Assembly: GCF_024171735.1 (NCBI RefSeq)
Contig: NZ_JAMTCH010000008.1
Span: 1-64,000 of the forward strand
Source: Prauserella alba
GTDB lineage: Bacteria > Actinomycetota > Actinomycetes > Mycobacteriales > Pseudonocardiaceae
Direction of reading: 5' to 3'
Length of the DNA: 64,000 nucleotides
Positions within the stretch are counted from its first letter, which is position 1, and each line of letters begins with the position of its first letter. A program made the position numbers and the translations under genes. This document shows positions 1 to 13,590 of this stretch, piece by piece. Under the pieces are notes generated by a model. The model made no database searches. It saw only the letters and a program-made list of their open reading frames with translations, and had not been told where the DNA came from.

Positions 1-110
1 TGCGCCAACATCGCATCCAAAATCGTGTCGCTAATCGCGTCACAAATCTTGTCCGGGTGACCCTCAGTCACCGACTCACTCGTGAACAACCTGCCCTGCA
101 CGGCGGCCAC
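1..110 (-). CDS. metK: S-adenosylmethionine synthetase, N-terminal fragment (partial)
   Basis: Cut by the left edge of the window, so only about the first 36 codons are present. The minus strand reads [18 protein letters not shown], the invariant MetK N-terminus, in which the His of GHPDK contacts ATP. MetK makes S-adenosylmethionine from methionine and ATP in the cytoplasm. GTG at 110 is preferred as start because GAGGTG lies about 9 nt upstream; GTG at 101 is an alternative. It follows coaBC (stop at 209) with a 98-bp gap that holds a weak -10-like TAGAGT on the minus strand, so it may have its own promoter. Codons here are unusually AT-rich for this genome (ATT, TGT, TTG, GAT). Confidence 0.9.
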   Translation of the reverse strand, partial: MAAVQGRLFTSESVTEGHPDKICDAISDTILDAMLA

Positions 111-208
111 CGGGATGCACCTCACCTCTCGACGACGGGGAACAACCTCACTCTATCGGCGGCGGCCGTGCATTTCCCGGTATCTGAGAAGCCCCAGGCT
201 GCTACCGG

Positions 209-1435
209 TCACCGGACGTGCACGTCACCCAGCAGTCGTACGGCCGCGTCCCAGACCGTCGCGGCGAGCTCGGACTTCGCACCGAGCGGAATGCGGTCCT
301 CTGCGCCGTCGGAGGCGAGCAGCCAGCCGGTGTTGTCGTCGGCGTCGAACGCACCGCCCTCGCCGACGGCGTTGACGACGAGCAGGTCGCAGCCCTTGCG
401 GGCGAGCTTGGCGCGCGCATGGTCGAGCACGCTGCCTCCTGCGTCGCCGGTCTCCGCGGCGAATCCGACGACGATCTGCCCCGGGGGGCGCCGCGCCACG
501 AGTCCGGCCAGCACGTCGCGGTTGCGGTCGAGTTCGATGACCGGATCCGGGTTGTCGTCACTCTTCTTGATCTTGTGCCCGGCGGCGCCGGCAGGGCGGA
601 AATCGGCCACGGCGGCGGCCATCACGACCGCGTCGGCGTCCGCGGCCGCCGCGTCGACGGCCTCCCCCAGTTGCGCCGCCGTCGAGACCTGAACCACGTC
701 CGCGCCCGCCGGTTCCGGCAACGCGTCGGTGTGGGCGGACACGAGCGTCACCCGGGCACCACGCTGGGCCGCGACCCTGGCCAGCGCGTAGCCCTGTTTG
801 CCCGAGGAACGGTTGCCGAGGTGGCGCACCGGATCGAGGGGTTCCCGCGTGCCGCCCGCGGAGACGACCACGTGGCGTCCCTCCAGGTCGCGCGGCAGCG
901 CATCGCCGCGGGCGAGCAGCAGCCGCGCGACGTCGACGATCTCGCGCGGATCGGCCAGGCGGCCCTTGCCGCTGTCGGTGCCGGTGAGCCTGCCGGCGGC
1001 CGGCTCGGCGACGACGGCGCCGTGGGAGCGGAGGGTGGCGACGTTGTCGCGGGTCGCCGGGTGCTCCCACATCTCCGTGTGCATCGCGGGGAAGAACACG
1101 ACCGGGCAACGGGCGGTGAGCAGCGTGCCGGTGAGCAGGTCGTCGGCGAGACCGTGGGCGGCGCGTGCGAGCAGGTCGGCGGTGGCGGGCACCACCATGA
1201 CCAGATCCGCCTCCTGCCCGATGCGCACGTGCTGCACCTCGGGCACGGCGGTGAACACGCCGGTGTGCACGGGATGCCCCGACAGTGCTTCGAACGTCGC
1301 CGCTCCGACGAAGTTGAGTGCGGCCTCCGTGGGCACGACACGGACGTCGTGGCCGGATTCGGTGAGTCCGCGCAGAACCTCGCACGCCTTGTAGGCCGCG
1401 ATGCCACCGCCGACCCCGAGAACGATCCGTTTCAT
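209..1435 (-). CDS. coaBC: Bifunctional phosphopantothenoylcysteine decarboxylase/phosphopantothenate-cysteine ligase
   Basis: 408 aa, normal for CoaBC. It carries out two steps of coenzyme A synthesis: CTP-dependent joining of cysteine to 4'-phosphopantothenate (CoaB), then FMN-dependent decarboxylation (CoaC). The N-terminal flavoprotein domain (about 1-185) has VGGGIAAYK and the PAMHTEMW motif typical of actinobacterial CoaC, followed by a GKGRLADP flap segment. The C-terminal CoaB domain (about 190-408) starts with SAGGTREPLDPVR and GNRSSGKQG, and later has AAAVADFRP and KIKK. The ATG at 1435 gives a complete flavoprotein fold. It lies downstream of rpoZ on the same strand, but a strong hairpin separates them. 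Confidence 0.96.
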   Translation of the reverse strand: MKRIVLGVGGGIAAYKACEVLRGLTESGHDVRVVPTEAALNFVGAATFEALSGHPVHTGVFTAVPEVQHVRIGQEADLVMVVPATADLLARAAHGLADDLLTGTLLTARCPVVFFPAMHTEMWEHPATRDNVATLRSHGAVVAEPAAGRLTGTDSGKGRLADPREIVDVARLLLARGDALPRDLEGRHVVVSAGGTREPLDPVRHLGNRSSGKQGYALARVAAQRGARVTLVSAHTDALPEPAGADVVQVSTAAQLGEAVDAAAADADAVVMAAAVADFRPAGAAGHKIKKSDDNPDPVIELDRNRDVLAGLVARRPPGQIVVGFAAETGDAGGSVLDHARAKLARKGCDLLVVNAVGEGGAFDADDNTGWLLASDGAEDRIPLGAKSELAATVWDAAVRLLGDVHVR

Positions 1436-1508
1436 GTCAGTAGGTCCTACGGCCCCGGTGGCCGCGCCGCAACGTGCGAGGCGTCACGCGACCCGGTGCC
1501 CCGGTACG

Positions 1509-1561
1509 ACGAAAACCGGCGACCGGCACCGTCTGGCGGTGGCCGGCGTCGCCGGTTTCGT
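1509..1561. terminator. Strong hairpin between rpoZ and coaBC
   Basis: Inverted repeat with a 14-nt right arm (GTCGCCGGTTTCGT, 1548-1561) and a matching left arm (1509-1523) interrupted by one bulged A. The inner bases CGGCACCG/CGGTGGCCG extend the stem. There is no long U-tract, which is common in high-GC actinobacteria. It lies just after rpoZ (minus strand, ends 1583), where it could terminate or attenuate transcription into coaBC. Confidence 0.6.
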
Positions 1562-1582
1562 CACGTCGGGTGAGCCGTCGGC

Positions 1583-1858
1583 TCACTCGCCTTCGGTGTG
1601 CTCCAGCAGACCGGCGTGGATCTCGCGGAGGGCGATCGACAGCGGCTTCTCCCGCGGGCCCGGCTCGACGAGCGGGCCGACGTACTCGAGCAGGCCCTCG
1701 CCGAGCTGCGCGTAGTAGTCGTTGATCTGGCGGGCGCGCTTGGCCGAGTAGACCACGAGCGCGTACTTGGAGCTGACCTTGTCGAGCAGGTCGTCGATGG
1801 GCGGGTTCGTGATGCCCTCGAGCTGCTCGCTCTGCGGGCCCAACGTGAACGCGGTCAC
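1583..1858 (-). CDS. rpoZ: DNA-directed RNA polymerase omega subunit
   Basis: 91 aa, the usual actinobacterial length. Omega helps fold and assemble beta' in RNA polymerase. The family core is present: [20 protein letters not shown] followed by AKRARQIN, then [13 protein letters not shown] and a C-terminal [10 protein letters not shown] helix. The start is GTG at 1858, with GGAGC about 6 nt upstream. The gene sits between gmk and coaBC on the same strand, the standard actinobacterial order; it begins 130 bp after gmk ends. Confidence 0.97.
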   Translation of the reverse strand: MTAFTLGPQSEQLEGITNPPIDDLLDKVSSKYALVVYSAKRARQINDYYAQLGEGLLEYVGPLVEPGPREKPLSIALREIHAGLLEHTEGE

Positions 1859-1988
1859 TACTGCTCCGAATCTGCGAAAGGGTCGGTGTCGGAAGTTCTC
1901 TGCCGGCCGGTGCCGGGTCGTTCGGTGCGCGGTTTCTCAGTGCCGTGTCGGACGACGCCGCACCGCCGAGCGCGGGTCCTGCCGGACG

Positions 1989-2642
1989 TCAGTCCGGCGA
2001 CCCGGACGGGCCTTCGACCAAGTCTAACAACTCCTGCGCGGCGGTCTTCACATCGGCATTGACGACCTGCGCGTCGAACTCGCTGGCGGCCGCGAGTTCA
2101 CGTTCGGCCTCGCCGAGGCGGGCCTGTACGGCCTCCATCGCCTCGGTGCCGCGGCCGGTGAGCCGGTCGACCAGTTCGCCCCACGACGGCGGCAACAGCA
2201 TCACCAGCTGCGCGTCGGGCATGGCCTCGCGCACCTGGCGTGCGCCCTGCAGTTCGATCTCCAGCACGGCGGGCCTGCCCTCGTCGAGGGCGCGTTCGAC
2301 GGGGCCGCGGGGCGTGCCGTAGCAGTTGCCGGCGAACTCCGCGTACTCGAGGAACTGGCCGTCGGCGACCATCTCGTCGAACGTCTCGCGGTCGACGAAG
2401 TGGTAGTGCGCCCCGTCGACCTCGCCCTCGCGCGGCGCACGCGTGGTCATCGAGATGCTGAAGTAGATGTTCGGATCGAGTGCGCGCAACTCGCCGACGA
2501 CGCTCGATTTGCCGACCCCGGAGGGGCCCGAAACGACGGTGAGCCGGCGCCGGGCGGTCGTGCCCGGCACCGGCTCACCGGATGCCCTCCGGCCGCCGCG
2601 CACGCCGGCCTGGTTCGAGCCGCGCTGTCGCTGCTCGCTCAC
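1989..2642 (-). CDS. gmk: Guanylate kinase
   Basis: 217 aa. It phosphorylates GMP to GDP in the cytoplasm. The P-loop GPSGVGKSS lies at about residues 39-47, followed by the GMP-binding segment with STRAPREGE-like SMTTRAPREGEVDG and HYHFVDRETF, and the lid region. The N-terminal extension of about 30 residues is basic and low-complexity, as is common in this order. The ATG overlaps the mihF stop codon (ATGA, 2639-2642), so the two are translationally coupled. Confidence 0.96.
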   Translation of the reverse strand: MSEQRQRGSNQAGVRGGRRASGEPVPGTTARRRLTVVSGPSGVGKSSVVGELRALDPNIYFSISMTTRAPREGEVDGAHYHFVDRETFDEMVADGQFLEYAEFAGNCYGTPRGPVERALDEGRPAVLEIELQGARQVREAMPDAQLVMLLPPSWGELVDRLTGRGTEAMEAVQARLGEAERELAAASEFDAQVVNADVKTAAQELLDLVEGPSGSPD

Positions 2643-2956
2643 TCGCCGCTGAACTCGGTGAGCAGCGCCTTGCGCTGCCGTTCACCGAGGCCGCGCAGAC
2701 GACGGCTGGCCGCGATCTCGAGGCGCTCCATCGTCTGCTGTGCACGTACCTTGCCCACGCCCGGCAGGGCCTCCAGCAGTGCGGAGACCTTCATCTTGCC
2801 GAGCACCTCGTCCTCGTCGGCCTGCTTCAGCACATCCTCGAGGGTCGTACCGCCGCGCTTGAGCCGCTCCTTGAGCTCCGCGCGGGCGCGACGGGCGGCG
2901 GCGGCCTTCTCCAGCGCCGCAGCACGCTGTTCCTCGGTGAGCTGGGGAAGTGCCAC
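2639..2956 (-). CDS. mihF: Actinobacterial integration host factor (mIHF)
   Basis: 105 aa, matching mycobacterial/Streptomyces mIHF, a nucleoid-associated DNA-bending protein. A long basic N-terminal helix (KAAAARRARAELKERLKRG) precedes the helix-two-turn-helix core, recognisable by LLEALPGVGKVRAQQTMERL and the C-terminal RRLRGLGERQR. The start is GTG at 2956, supported by GGAGG 6-8 nt upstream. It is first of mihF-gmk-rpoZ, and a 381-bp non-coding region lies upstream for its promoter. A 7-bp inverted repeat (GGTGGGT at 2986, ACCCACC at 3004) is in its 5' leader. Confidence 0.95.
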   Translation of the reverse strand: MALPQLTEEQRAAALEKAAAARRARAELKERLKRGGTTLEDVLKQADEDEVLGKMKVSALLEALPGVGKVRAQQTMERLEIAASRRLRGLGERQRKALLTEFSGE

Positions 2957-3337
2957 GTTTTCCTCCGGTATTACTCAAAATTCTGGGTGGGTGTGGCGAC
3001 CGTACCCACCCCTGACCTGGACTCACAATGCGGGGGTGAGCGCCGAACCCGGCCTGTGCGTGCCCGAAAATGCCCGCACACGCGGCCGATCCGCGCCCGG
3101 ATGCCGCGACTGGAGGCCGCGGCATGCCGACCCGGGAAGACCCTACCCACAGCGGTCGGCACAGGGCGGCACAAGGCCGGAATTCCCTGCCACCGAACGC
3201 CGGTGACAGTGGCACCGGGTACCCCCGCCGCGCCACTTGCACCGACAGCCTAATGCAAGATCAACATCGGTGCGGACCAGGGTTTACATTCGCTTACGCG
3301 AACCGCTCACCGGTGCCGCGCAGTGGTGTCGGACACC
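2957..3337. other. Intergenic region between pyrF and mihF (381 bp)
   Basis: I see no gene here. On the minus strand it carries the end of the pyr operon and the mihF promoter and leader. Bases 3241-3305 are distinctly AT-richer than the surroundings and hold a small inverted repeat, TTCGC-TTAC-GCGAA. A 7-bp stem (2986-2992 with 3004-3010) lies just upstream of the mihF ribosome-binding site. No -35/-10 pair fits well enough to call. Confidence 0.5.
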
Positions 3338-4158
3338 TCAGCGGTCCGCCAGTTCGGCCTGCACCCGGCGCAGCTCCTCACGCATCGCGGCCACGTCCGG
3401 TCCGCGCCGCAGCAGGGCTCGCGACGACGCCGGCAGTACGGCGGGCAACACGGGCCCGAACACCGCCGCGAGATCACCCGCCGTCGCACCCTGCGCGCCG
3501 AAACCGGGAGCGAGCACCGGCCCGTTCAGCCCGGCGAGGCGAAGCTCACCAGGGACGTTCGTCGCACCCACGACGACGCCGACGTCACCCTGCGGCTCGG
3601 CACCCACGTTCCGGGCCGCAGCGTCATCCACAATGGACTGGGCAACGGTCCGGCCGCCCTCGTCCGCCCGCTGCAGCGCTTCACCGTCGGGGTTCGACGT
3701 ACGGGCGAGGACGAACACCCCCCTGCCCGAGGCCGCCGCAGCCTCGAACGCAGGCTCGAGGGCCCCGAAACCCAGGTACGGCGACACCGTGACGGCGTCG
3801 GCGGCCAGCGGCGACCCGTCGGACAGGTAGGCGGACGCGTACGCCGCCATCGTCGACCCGATGTCGCCCCGCTTGACGTCGAGCAACACCAGCGCCCCCG
3901 CATCGCGGCAGCCGGCCAGGACGCGCTCGAGCACGGCCACCCCGGCCGCGCCGTGGGCCTCGAAGAACGCCGACTGGGGCTTGACGACCGCGACCTCCCC
4001 CGCGAGCGCCTCGACCGCCGTCATCGCGAACCGCTCGAGCCCGCCCACGTCCGCGGGCAGCCCCCACTCGGCCAGGAGCCCCGGATGCGGGTCGATGCCG
4101 GCGCACAGCGGCCCGCGCGCGGCGACCGCGCGGGCCAGCCGTACCCCGAACCGCTCGG

Positions 4159-4162
<4 letters not shown>
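3338..4162 (-). CDS. pyrF: Orotidine 5'-phosphate decarboxylase
   Basis: 274 aa. It converts OMP to UMP, the last step of de novo pyrimidine synthesis. It is of the longer actinobacterial type (PyrF type 2). The catalytic segment [12 protein letters not shown] puts the key Lys at about residue 97; [11 protein letters not shown] near the N-terminus and [11 protein letters not shown] around 61-71 are also typical. The GTG at 4162 is chosen because it overlaps the carB stop (GTGA) and gives the family N-terminus; upstream extension in frame has no homology. It is the last gene of the pyr operon. Confidence 0.95.
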
Positions 4163-8638
<4,476 letters not shown>

Positions 8639-8642
<4 letters not shown>

Positions 8643-9211
8643 GCCTGTGCACCTCCCACGATGCGCTCGGTCGTGCGCTCGACCCCGGCCTCGGCCGTCG
8701 TGTCGCGTTCGACCTGTGTGATCCACTTCGGATAGACGCCGCGGTCGTCGGCACGGAATCCCGTGTCGAGTTCGACGGCTTCGGCCGACCGGCTCTCGTC
8801 GCCGGATTCGCCCGCTCGCCAGGTGACGATCAGCAGGCTGTCGGTCCCCATGACCTTGCCCGCCATGCCCTTGCCCGTGGCGATGCCGGTGACCGCCTCC
8901 CTGGGGATCCAGAAGCCGGGCATGCCGTCCCGGTCGACGTCGATGCCGTCGTCGTGTAGCCGGAGGGTCGCCGGCCCGCGCAGCCCCGCGCCGCGGGTGA
9001 CGATGCGCTCCTGCCAGTGCCCCGCGTACGTGGTCGCCACGTAGAGGCCCGGCGTCTCCAGCAGCGGCGTCCCCGGCTCGGCCGGCCGCTCGGGAAACGG
9101 AGGGATGCGCACGCTCTGGGCCCGCGCCTGTCGTCGCCAGCCCTTCCACATGCCGTACACGCACAGCACCAGCAGCGCGACGAACAGCAGCGTCAGCAAC
9201 AGCCTGTCCAT
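8639..9211 (-). CDS. PH-like domain membrane protein of the pyrimidine operon
   Basis: 190 aa. One N-terminal membrane helix (about 4-24, LLLTLLFVALLVLCVYGMW) is followed by a basic stretch and a soluble domain containing TPGLYVATTYAGHWQERIV and GFWIPREAVTGI. Proteins of this type occupy the same slot between pyrC and carA across actinobacteria and are usually labelled PH-like or transporter-like; no biochemical role is established. The stop overlaps carA (ATGA) and the ATG shares a base with the pyrC stop (TGATG), so it is expressed with the pathway. A role anchoring or tuning the pathway at the membrane is only inference. Confidence 0.85.
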
Positions 9212-10509
9212 CAGTCAATCTTCCCTTCACGAGCCGTGATCCGCCCACGCAACAACGTGGCCGTCACCACGGCAGGCAGTCGCATCCCTTCGTACGGCGT
9301 GTTGCCTGCGACACTCGCCAGCTCGGCACCCCGCACCGTCCATTCGGCGTCCGGATCGACGAGCACCAGGTTCGCCGGCTCGCCCTCGGCCAGGGGCCGC
9401 CCCTGATCGGGCAGTCCGGCGATCTCCGCCGGCCGTTCGCTCATCACCCGCGCCACCCCGCGCCAGTCGAGCAGGCCGTCGCGCACCATGGTGTCCGCGA
9501 CGATCGACAGCGCCGTCTGCAGTCCCAGCATCCCGGGCCGCGCGGCGTCCCACTCGCAGCTCTTGTCCTGCTCGGCATGCGGCGCGTGGTCCGTGGCGAC
9601 ACAGTCCAGCACGCCGTCGGCGAGTGCCTGCCGCAACCGCTCGGTGTCCCGCTCCGCGCGCAGCGGCGGGTTCACCTTGTTCACCGGGTCGTAGGTCTCC
9701 AGGCGCTCGTCGGTGAGCAGCAGATGATGCGGCGTCACCTCGGCCGAGACGTCCACGCCGAGCCCCTTCGCCCAGCTCAGCACGTCCACAGTACCCGTGG
9801 TCGACACGTGGCAGACGTGCAGGCGTGCACCGGCGTGGCGCGCGAGCACGCAGTCCCGGGCCACGATCGACTCCTCGGCCGACGCGGGCCAGCCCGCGTA
9901 CCCGAGACGCGAGGCCCGCTCCCCCTCGTGCGCCTGCGCCCCGTCGGTCAGGCGCGGTTCCTCCGCGTGCTGCGCGATGACGACGCCGAGTGCCGTCGAG
10001 TACTCCAGCGCGCGCCGCATCAGCAGCGGATCGGATACACACCGGCCGTCGTCGGAGAAGATCCGCACTCCGGCCTCGTCGGTCGCCATCGTGCCCATCT
10101 CCGCGAGCCGCTCCCCGGCCAGCCCGACCGTGACCGCCCCGACCGGGTGAACGTCGACCAGGCCGACCTCCCGGCCCCGCCGCAGCACGTGGCCCGTCAC
10201 CAGCGCGTTGTCGGCCACCGGGTCGGTGTTGGCCATCGCGAACACGGCCGTGTACCCGCCGAGCGCCGCGGCCCTCGACCCGGACTCGATCGTCTCCGTG
10301 TCCTCCCGGCCCGGTTCACGCAGATGGGTGTGCAGGTCGACCAGCCCGGGCAGGAGCACCTGCCCCGCGGCGTCGAGCACCTCGGCCGAGGACGGCGCCC
10401 GCACCGCCGCCCGCTCGCCGATCTCGGCGATGACCCCGTCGGCCACCAGTACGTCCACCGGGTCGCCCTCGCCGTACAGCCGGGCACCCGTGATCAGCAG
10501 TTCCGTCAT
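9211..10509 (-). CDS. pyrC: Dihydroorotase
   Basis: 432 aa, class I amidohydrolase. It cyclises carbamoyl aspartate to dihydroorotate. Metal ligands are visible in [12 protein letters not shown] (N-terminal HxH), in the HVCHVST segment and in [14 protein letters not shown], with the ANTDPVADN and VNPPLR segments between. It ends with the short beta-sandwich return strand ([13 protein letters not shown]). The ATG at 10509 overlaps the pyrB stop (ATGA). Confidence 0.97.
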   Translation of the reverse strand: MTELLITGARLYGEGDPVDVLVADGVIAEIGERAAVRAPSSAEVLDAAGQVLLPGLVDLHTHLREPGREDTETIESGSRAAALGGYTAVFAMANTDPVADNALVTGHVLRRGREVGLVDVHPVGAVTVGLAGERLAEMGTMATDEAGVRIFSDDGRCVSDPLLMRRALEYSTALGVVIAQHAEEPRLTDGAQAHEGERASRLGYAGWPASAEESIVARDCVLARHAGARLHVCHVSTTGTVDVLSWAKGLGVDVSAEVTPHHLLLTDERLETYDPVNKVNPPLRAERDTERLRQALADGVLDCVATDHAPHAEQDKSCEWDAARPGMLGLQTALSIVADTMVRDGLLDWRGVARVMSERPAEIAGLPDQGRPLAEGEPANLVLVDPDAEWTVRGAELASVAGNTPYEGMRLPAVVTATLLRGRITAREGKID

Positions 10510-11432
10510 AGTTCTTCCCCTGCCAGCAGGTGGTACAGCACGGCCATGCGCACGTGGACGCCGTTGGCGACCTGGTCGGTGATCGCCGCCCGCGGACTGT
10601 CGGCCACGGGCGAGGCGATCTCCATCCCCCGCAACATCGGCCCCGGATGCAGCACGACGGCGTGGTCCGGCAGCATCGCCAGCCGCTTCTCGTTCAGGCC
10701 GTACGCGATCGAGTACTCGCGCGCGGACGGGAAGAACGCCCCGTGCATCCGTTCGGCCTGCACGCGCAGCATCATCACCGCGTCGAGGCCGGGAAGCTGG
10801 GAGTCCAGGTCGAACGCCGTGGTCACCGGCCAGTGTTCGACCCCGTGCGGCAGCAGCGTCGGCGGTGCGACGAGCACGACCTCCGCCCCGAGCGTCGCCA
10901 GCAGGTGCACGTTCGACCGGGCCACCCGGCTGTGGAGGACGTCGCCGACGATCGCGATGCGCCGCCCCTCGATACCCCCGAGCCGCTCGCGCAGGGTCGC
11001 AGCGTCGAGCAGCGCCTGCGTGGGGTGTTCGTGCATGCCGTCGCCGGCGTTGACCACCGACGTGCGCGTGTCGGCGAGCCAGCCGGACAACCGGTGCGGC
11101 GCCCCGGAGGCCGGGTGCCGCACGATCACGCAGTCCGCTCCCGCGGCCGACAGCGTCAGGGCCGTGTCGCGCAGCGACTCGCCCTTGCCGACCGACGATC
11201 CGCCCGCCGACACGTTGACCACGTCGGCGCTCATCCACTTGCCCGCGATCTCGAACGAGACACGGGTGCGCGTGGAGTTCTCGTAGAACATCGTGATGAC
11301 CGTGCGCCCGCGCAGCGTCGGCAGCTTGCGGACCTCACGGCCGAGCAGGGTGCGCTTGAGCTCGTCGGCCGTGTCGAGCACCGCGGTGGCCTCGTCGTGG
11401 CCGAGCCCGTCGGTGGTGAGCAGATCCCGCAT
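10506..11432 (-). CDS. pyrB: Aspartate carbamoyltransferase, catalytic chain
   Basis: 308 aa. It condenses carbamoyl phosphate and aspartate. The carbamoyl-phosphate loop [13 protein letters not shown] has STRTR at 53-57; [10 protein letters not shown] and the HPTQALLD motif are also present, with [10 protein letters not shown] near the C-terminus. There is no pyrI (regulatory chain) next to it, as expected in actinobacteria. Its ATG follows directly after the pyrR stop (11433). Confidence 0.97.
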   Translation of the reverse strand: MRDLLTTDGLGHDEATAVLDTADELKRTLLGREVRKLPTLRGRTVITMFYENSTRTRVSFEIAGKWMSADVVNVSAGGSSVGKGESLRDTALTLSAAGADCVIVRHPASGAPHRLSGWLADTRTSVVNAGDGMHEHPTQALLDAATLRERLGGIEGRRIAIVGDVLHSRVARSNVHLLATLGAEVVLVAPPTLLPHGVEHWPVTTAFDLDSQLPGLDAVMMLRVQAERMHGAFFPSAREYSIAYGLNEKRLAMLPDHAVVLHPGPMLRGMEIASPVADSPRAAITDQVANGVHVRMAVLYHLLAGEEL

Positions 11433-12073
<641 letters not shown>

Positions 12074-12243
12074 CTGACGGATCCCTGCGTCGGATCCCTG
12101 AGGACTGTACAGAACCCTACTTTCGGAGGTCCGGCACAGACGGTAGCAGTCGTCACCGACTCCCCGAACGAGTGGTCCATCTGTGGCAAACAACTCACCG
12201 GGTGCGATGAGTTGCTTGACCTGGTGACGACAACGCGTAACCA

Positions 12244-12256
12244 TTACTCTGAGTAT
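12244..12256. promoter_or_regulatory. BldD-box-like operator between pyrR and bldD
   Basis: TTACTCTGAGTAT matches the Streptomyces BldD box (TNACNC[A/T]GNGTNA) at all but the last base, and its core TACTC-T-GAGTA is a perfect palindrome. It lies 66-78 bp upstream of the bldD ATG. TACTCT inside it is a fair -10 hexamer for bldD, with TGGTGA 17 bp upstream as a weak -35. BldD bound here would block its own promoter, consistent with the known autorepression in Streptomyces. The rest of the 292-bp divergent region holds the pyrR leader and a direct repeat of GGATCCCTG at about 12078-12101. Confidence 0.7.
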
Positions 12257-12321
12257 TCGACTCACGAGTTCCCTGTCGGTCAGCCGGGCCGATCCGGGGC
12301 AAGGAAACGGAGAACCACCAC

Positions 12322-12810
12322 ATGGGCGATTACGCCAAGGCGCTCGGGGCGAAGCTCCGCGGTATCCGCCAGCAACAGGGCCTGTCCCTGCATGGAGTCG
12401 AGCAGAAGTCCGGCGGCCGCTGGAAGGCGGTCGTGGTGGGCTCCTACGAACGGGGCGACCGTGCCGTGACCGTCCAGAAGCTGGCCGAACTGGCCGACTT
12501 CTACGGCGTGCCCGTGGTCGAGCTCCTGCCCGAGGGACGCGTGCCCTCCGGTGCCGAACCCGCGACGAAGATCGTCATCAACCTCGAGCGGCTGCAGCAG
12601 CTGCCCGCCGAGAAGGTCGGCCCGCTCGCGCGGTACGCCGCCACGATCCAGAGCCAGCGCGGCGACTACAACGGCAAGGTTCTGTCCATCCGGACCGAGG
12701 ACCTGCGGTCACTGGCGATCATCTACGACATGACGCCCGGCGAGCTGACCGAACAGCTCATCGACTGGGGCGTCCTGCCGCCCGAGGCCCGTCCCTCCAA
12801 GGAGGACTGA
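12322..12810 (+). CDS. bldD: Developmental transcription regulator BldD
   Basis: 162 aa, normal for BldD. The N-terminal XRE-type helix-turn-helix (about 5-72) includes LRGIRQQQGLSLHGVE and VQKLAELADFYGVPV. The C-terminal domain carries the cyclic-di-GMP signature RGD-x8-RxxD: RGD at 113-115 and RTED at 124-127, nearly the same numbering as in Streptomyces coelicolor. Ligand-bound dimers repress sporulation genes there; the role in this organism is inferred. ATG at 12322 is preceded by an A/G-rich run (AAACGGAGAAC). It is divergent from the pyr operon and followed by a terminator. Confidence 0.95.
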   Translation: MGDYAKALGAKLRGIRQQQGLSLHGVEQKSGGRWKAVVVGSYERGDRAVTVQKLAELADFYGVPVVELLPEGRVPSGAEPATKIVINLERLQQLPAEKVGPLARYAATIQSQRGDYNGKVLSIRTEDLRSLAIIYDMTPGELTEQLIDWGVLPPEARPSKED

Positions 12811-12816
12811 CAGGGA

Positions 12817-12851
12817 GCACCGCCTGCGGCCGCGTGCGGCCCAGGCGGTGC
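12817..12851 (+). terminator. bldD terminator hairpin
   Basis: GCACCGCCTG (12817-12826) pairs perfectly with CAGGCGGTGC (12842-12851), with an inner GGCC pairing. It starts 7 bp after the bldD stop codon. There is no U-tract. Confidence 0.7.
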
Positions 12852-12889
12852 CCCCTGCCCACGCGACGCGACGCTTCGCGCGGCGCACT

Positions 12890-13001
12890 GGTTCAGGAAC
12901 ACTGGTTCAGGAGCAGTGACTCAAGAACAGTGGTTCAGGAACAGCGACTCAGGAACAGTGACTCGACAGCGCTGACTCAGCACCGGCGGCTCGACAGCAC
13001 C
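12890..13001 (+). repeat. 14-bp tandem repeat, about eight units
   Basis: Eight consecutive 14-bp units, for example GGTTCAGGAACACT, GGTTCAGGAGCAGT, GACTCAAGAACAGT, GGTTCAGGAACAGC and GACTCAGGAACAGT, with the last three more diverged (GACTCGACAGCGCT, GACTCAGCACCGGC, GGCTCGACAGCACC). There are no spacers, so it is not a CRISPR. Units alternate between GGTTC and GACTC starts, which suggests duplication of a 28-bp pair. Its function is unknown. Confidence 0.85.
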
Positions 13002-13059
13002 GGTGCAGGGCCGTGGCGCACAGGACTGCTGCTCAGCTGCGGCGTTCCCCTGAACGTTC

Positions 13060-13081
13060 CCCGGAGGGCCGTTCCTCCGGG
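13060..13081 (-). terminator. Hairpin downstream of nusB
   Basis: CCCGGAGG (13060-13067) pairs with CCTCCGGG (13074-13081), followed on the plus strand by a second copy of CCGTTCCTCCGGGA. It lies about 40 bp beyond the nusB stop and fits a terminator for the pepQ-efp-nusB operon. Confidence 0.55.
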
Positions 13082-13122
13082 ACCGTTCCTCCGGGAAGCG
13101 ACGGCCGCGAGGAATGGGTGTC

Positions 13123-13590
13123 TCAGAGGACCGCGCGCAAGCGGTCGGCGATGTTGCCGATCCGGCCGAGTACGCCGTTGACGAACCGCGGCGAATCGTC
13201 CGTCGACAGGTCCTTCGCCAGGCCGACCGCCTCGTCGATCGCCACGGCGTCGGGCACGTCGGCGGACCAGAGCATCTCGTAGACGCCCACCCGCAGGATC
13301 GCCAGGTCGACCGGCGGCATCCGCTCGAGCGTCCAGCCCTGCGCATGCTCGGCCAGCAGCTCGTCGACGCGCTCCTGATTGGCGGACATGCCCTCGACCA
13401 CGGTGAACGTGTAGTCGCCGACGATGTCGACGTCCGGACTGCCTGCGTGTTCCTTCAGCACGGCCGCAGGGTCGAGTTCACGCTGCGCTGCTTCGTAGAG
13501 CAGCTCGACCGCGCGACGACGGGCGGCGCGGCGGCCGATCTGGCCGCCGCCGCGCCGGGACTCCGATTCCGGGCTCACCGCGGTGCTCAC
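13123..13590 (-). CDS. nusB: Transcription antitermination factor NusB
   Basis: 155 aa. NusB binds NusE/S10 and boxA RNA in antitermination of rRNA operons. It has the all-helical NusB fold signatures [36 protein letters not shown] and the C-terminal [11 protein letters not shown]. The N-terminus is extended by a Gly/Arg-rich stretch of about 20 residues. GTG at 13590 overlaps the efp stop (GTGA), so the two are coupled. Confidence 0.96.
   Translation of the reverse strand: MSTAVSPESESRRGGGQIGRRAARRRAVELLYEAAQRELDPAAVLKEHAGSPDVDIVGDYTFTVVEGMSANQERVDELLAEHAQGWTLERMPPVDLAILRVGVYEMLWSADVPDAVAIDEAVGLAKDLSTDDSPRFVNGVLGRIGNIADRLRAVL

Larger units (their letters stand above)
12811..13122. other. 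Intergenic region between bldD and nusB (312 bp)
   Basis: No coding gene is supported here. The region holds the bldD terminator (12817-12851), a 14-bp tandem repeat (12890-13001) and the nusB-side hairpin (13060-13081). Long open frames cross it, but the repeat unit is not a multiple of three, so they would not preserve any protein pattern. Confidence 0.7.

Noticed and set aside
111-208. SAM riboswitch upstream of metK
   Set aside because: Only 98 bp separate coaBC and metK, and I could not find the conserved core or pseudoknot of SAM-I/IV or SAM-II classes by eye. A covariance-model search would settle it.
12890-13001. CRISPR array
   Set aside because: Units are directly adjacent 14-mers without spacers, diverge progressively, and no cas genes are present.
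12834-13181. Possible small protein across the 14-bp repeats
   Set aside because: There is no ribosome-binding site, the repeat unit is not a multiple of three, and the sequence has no family match.
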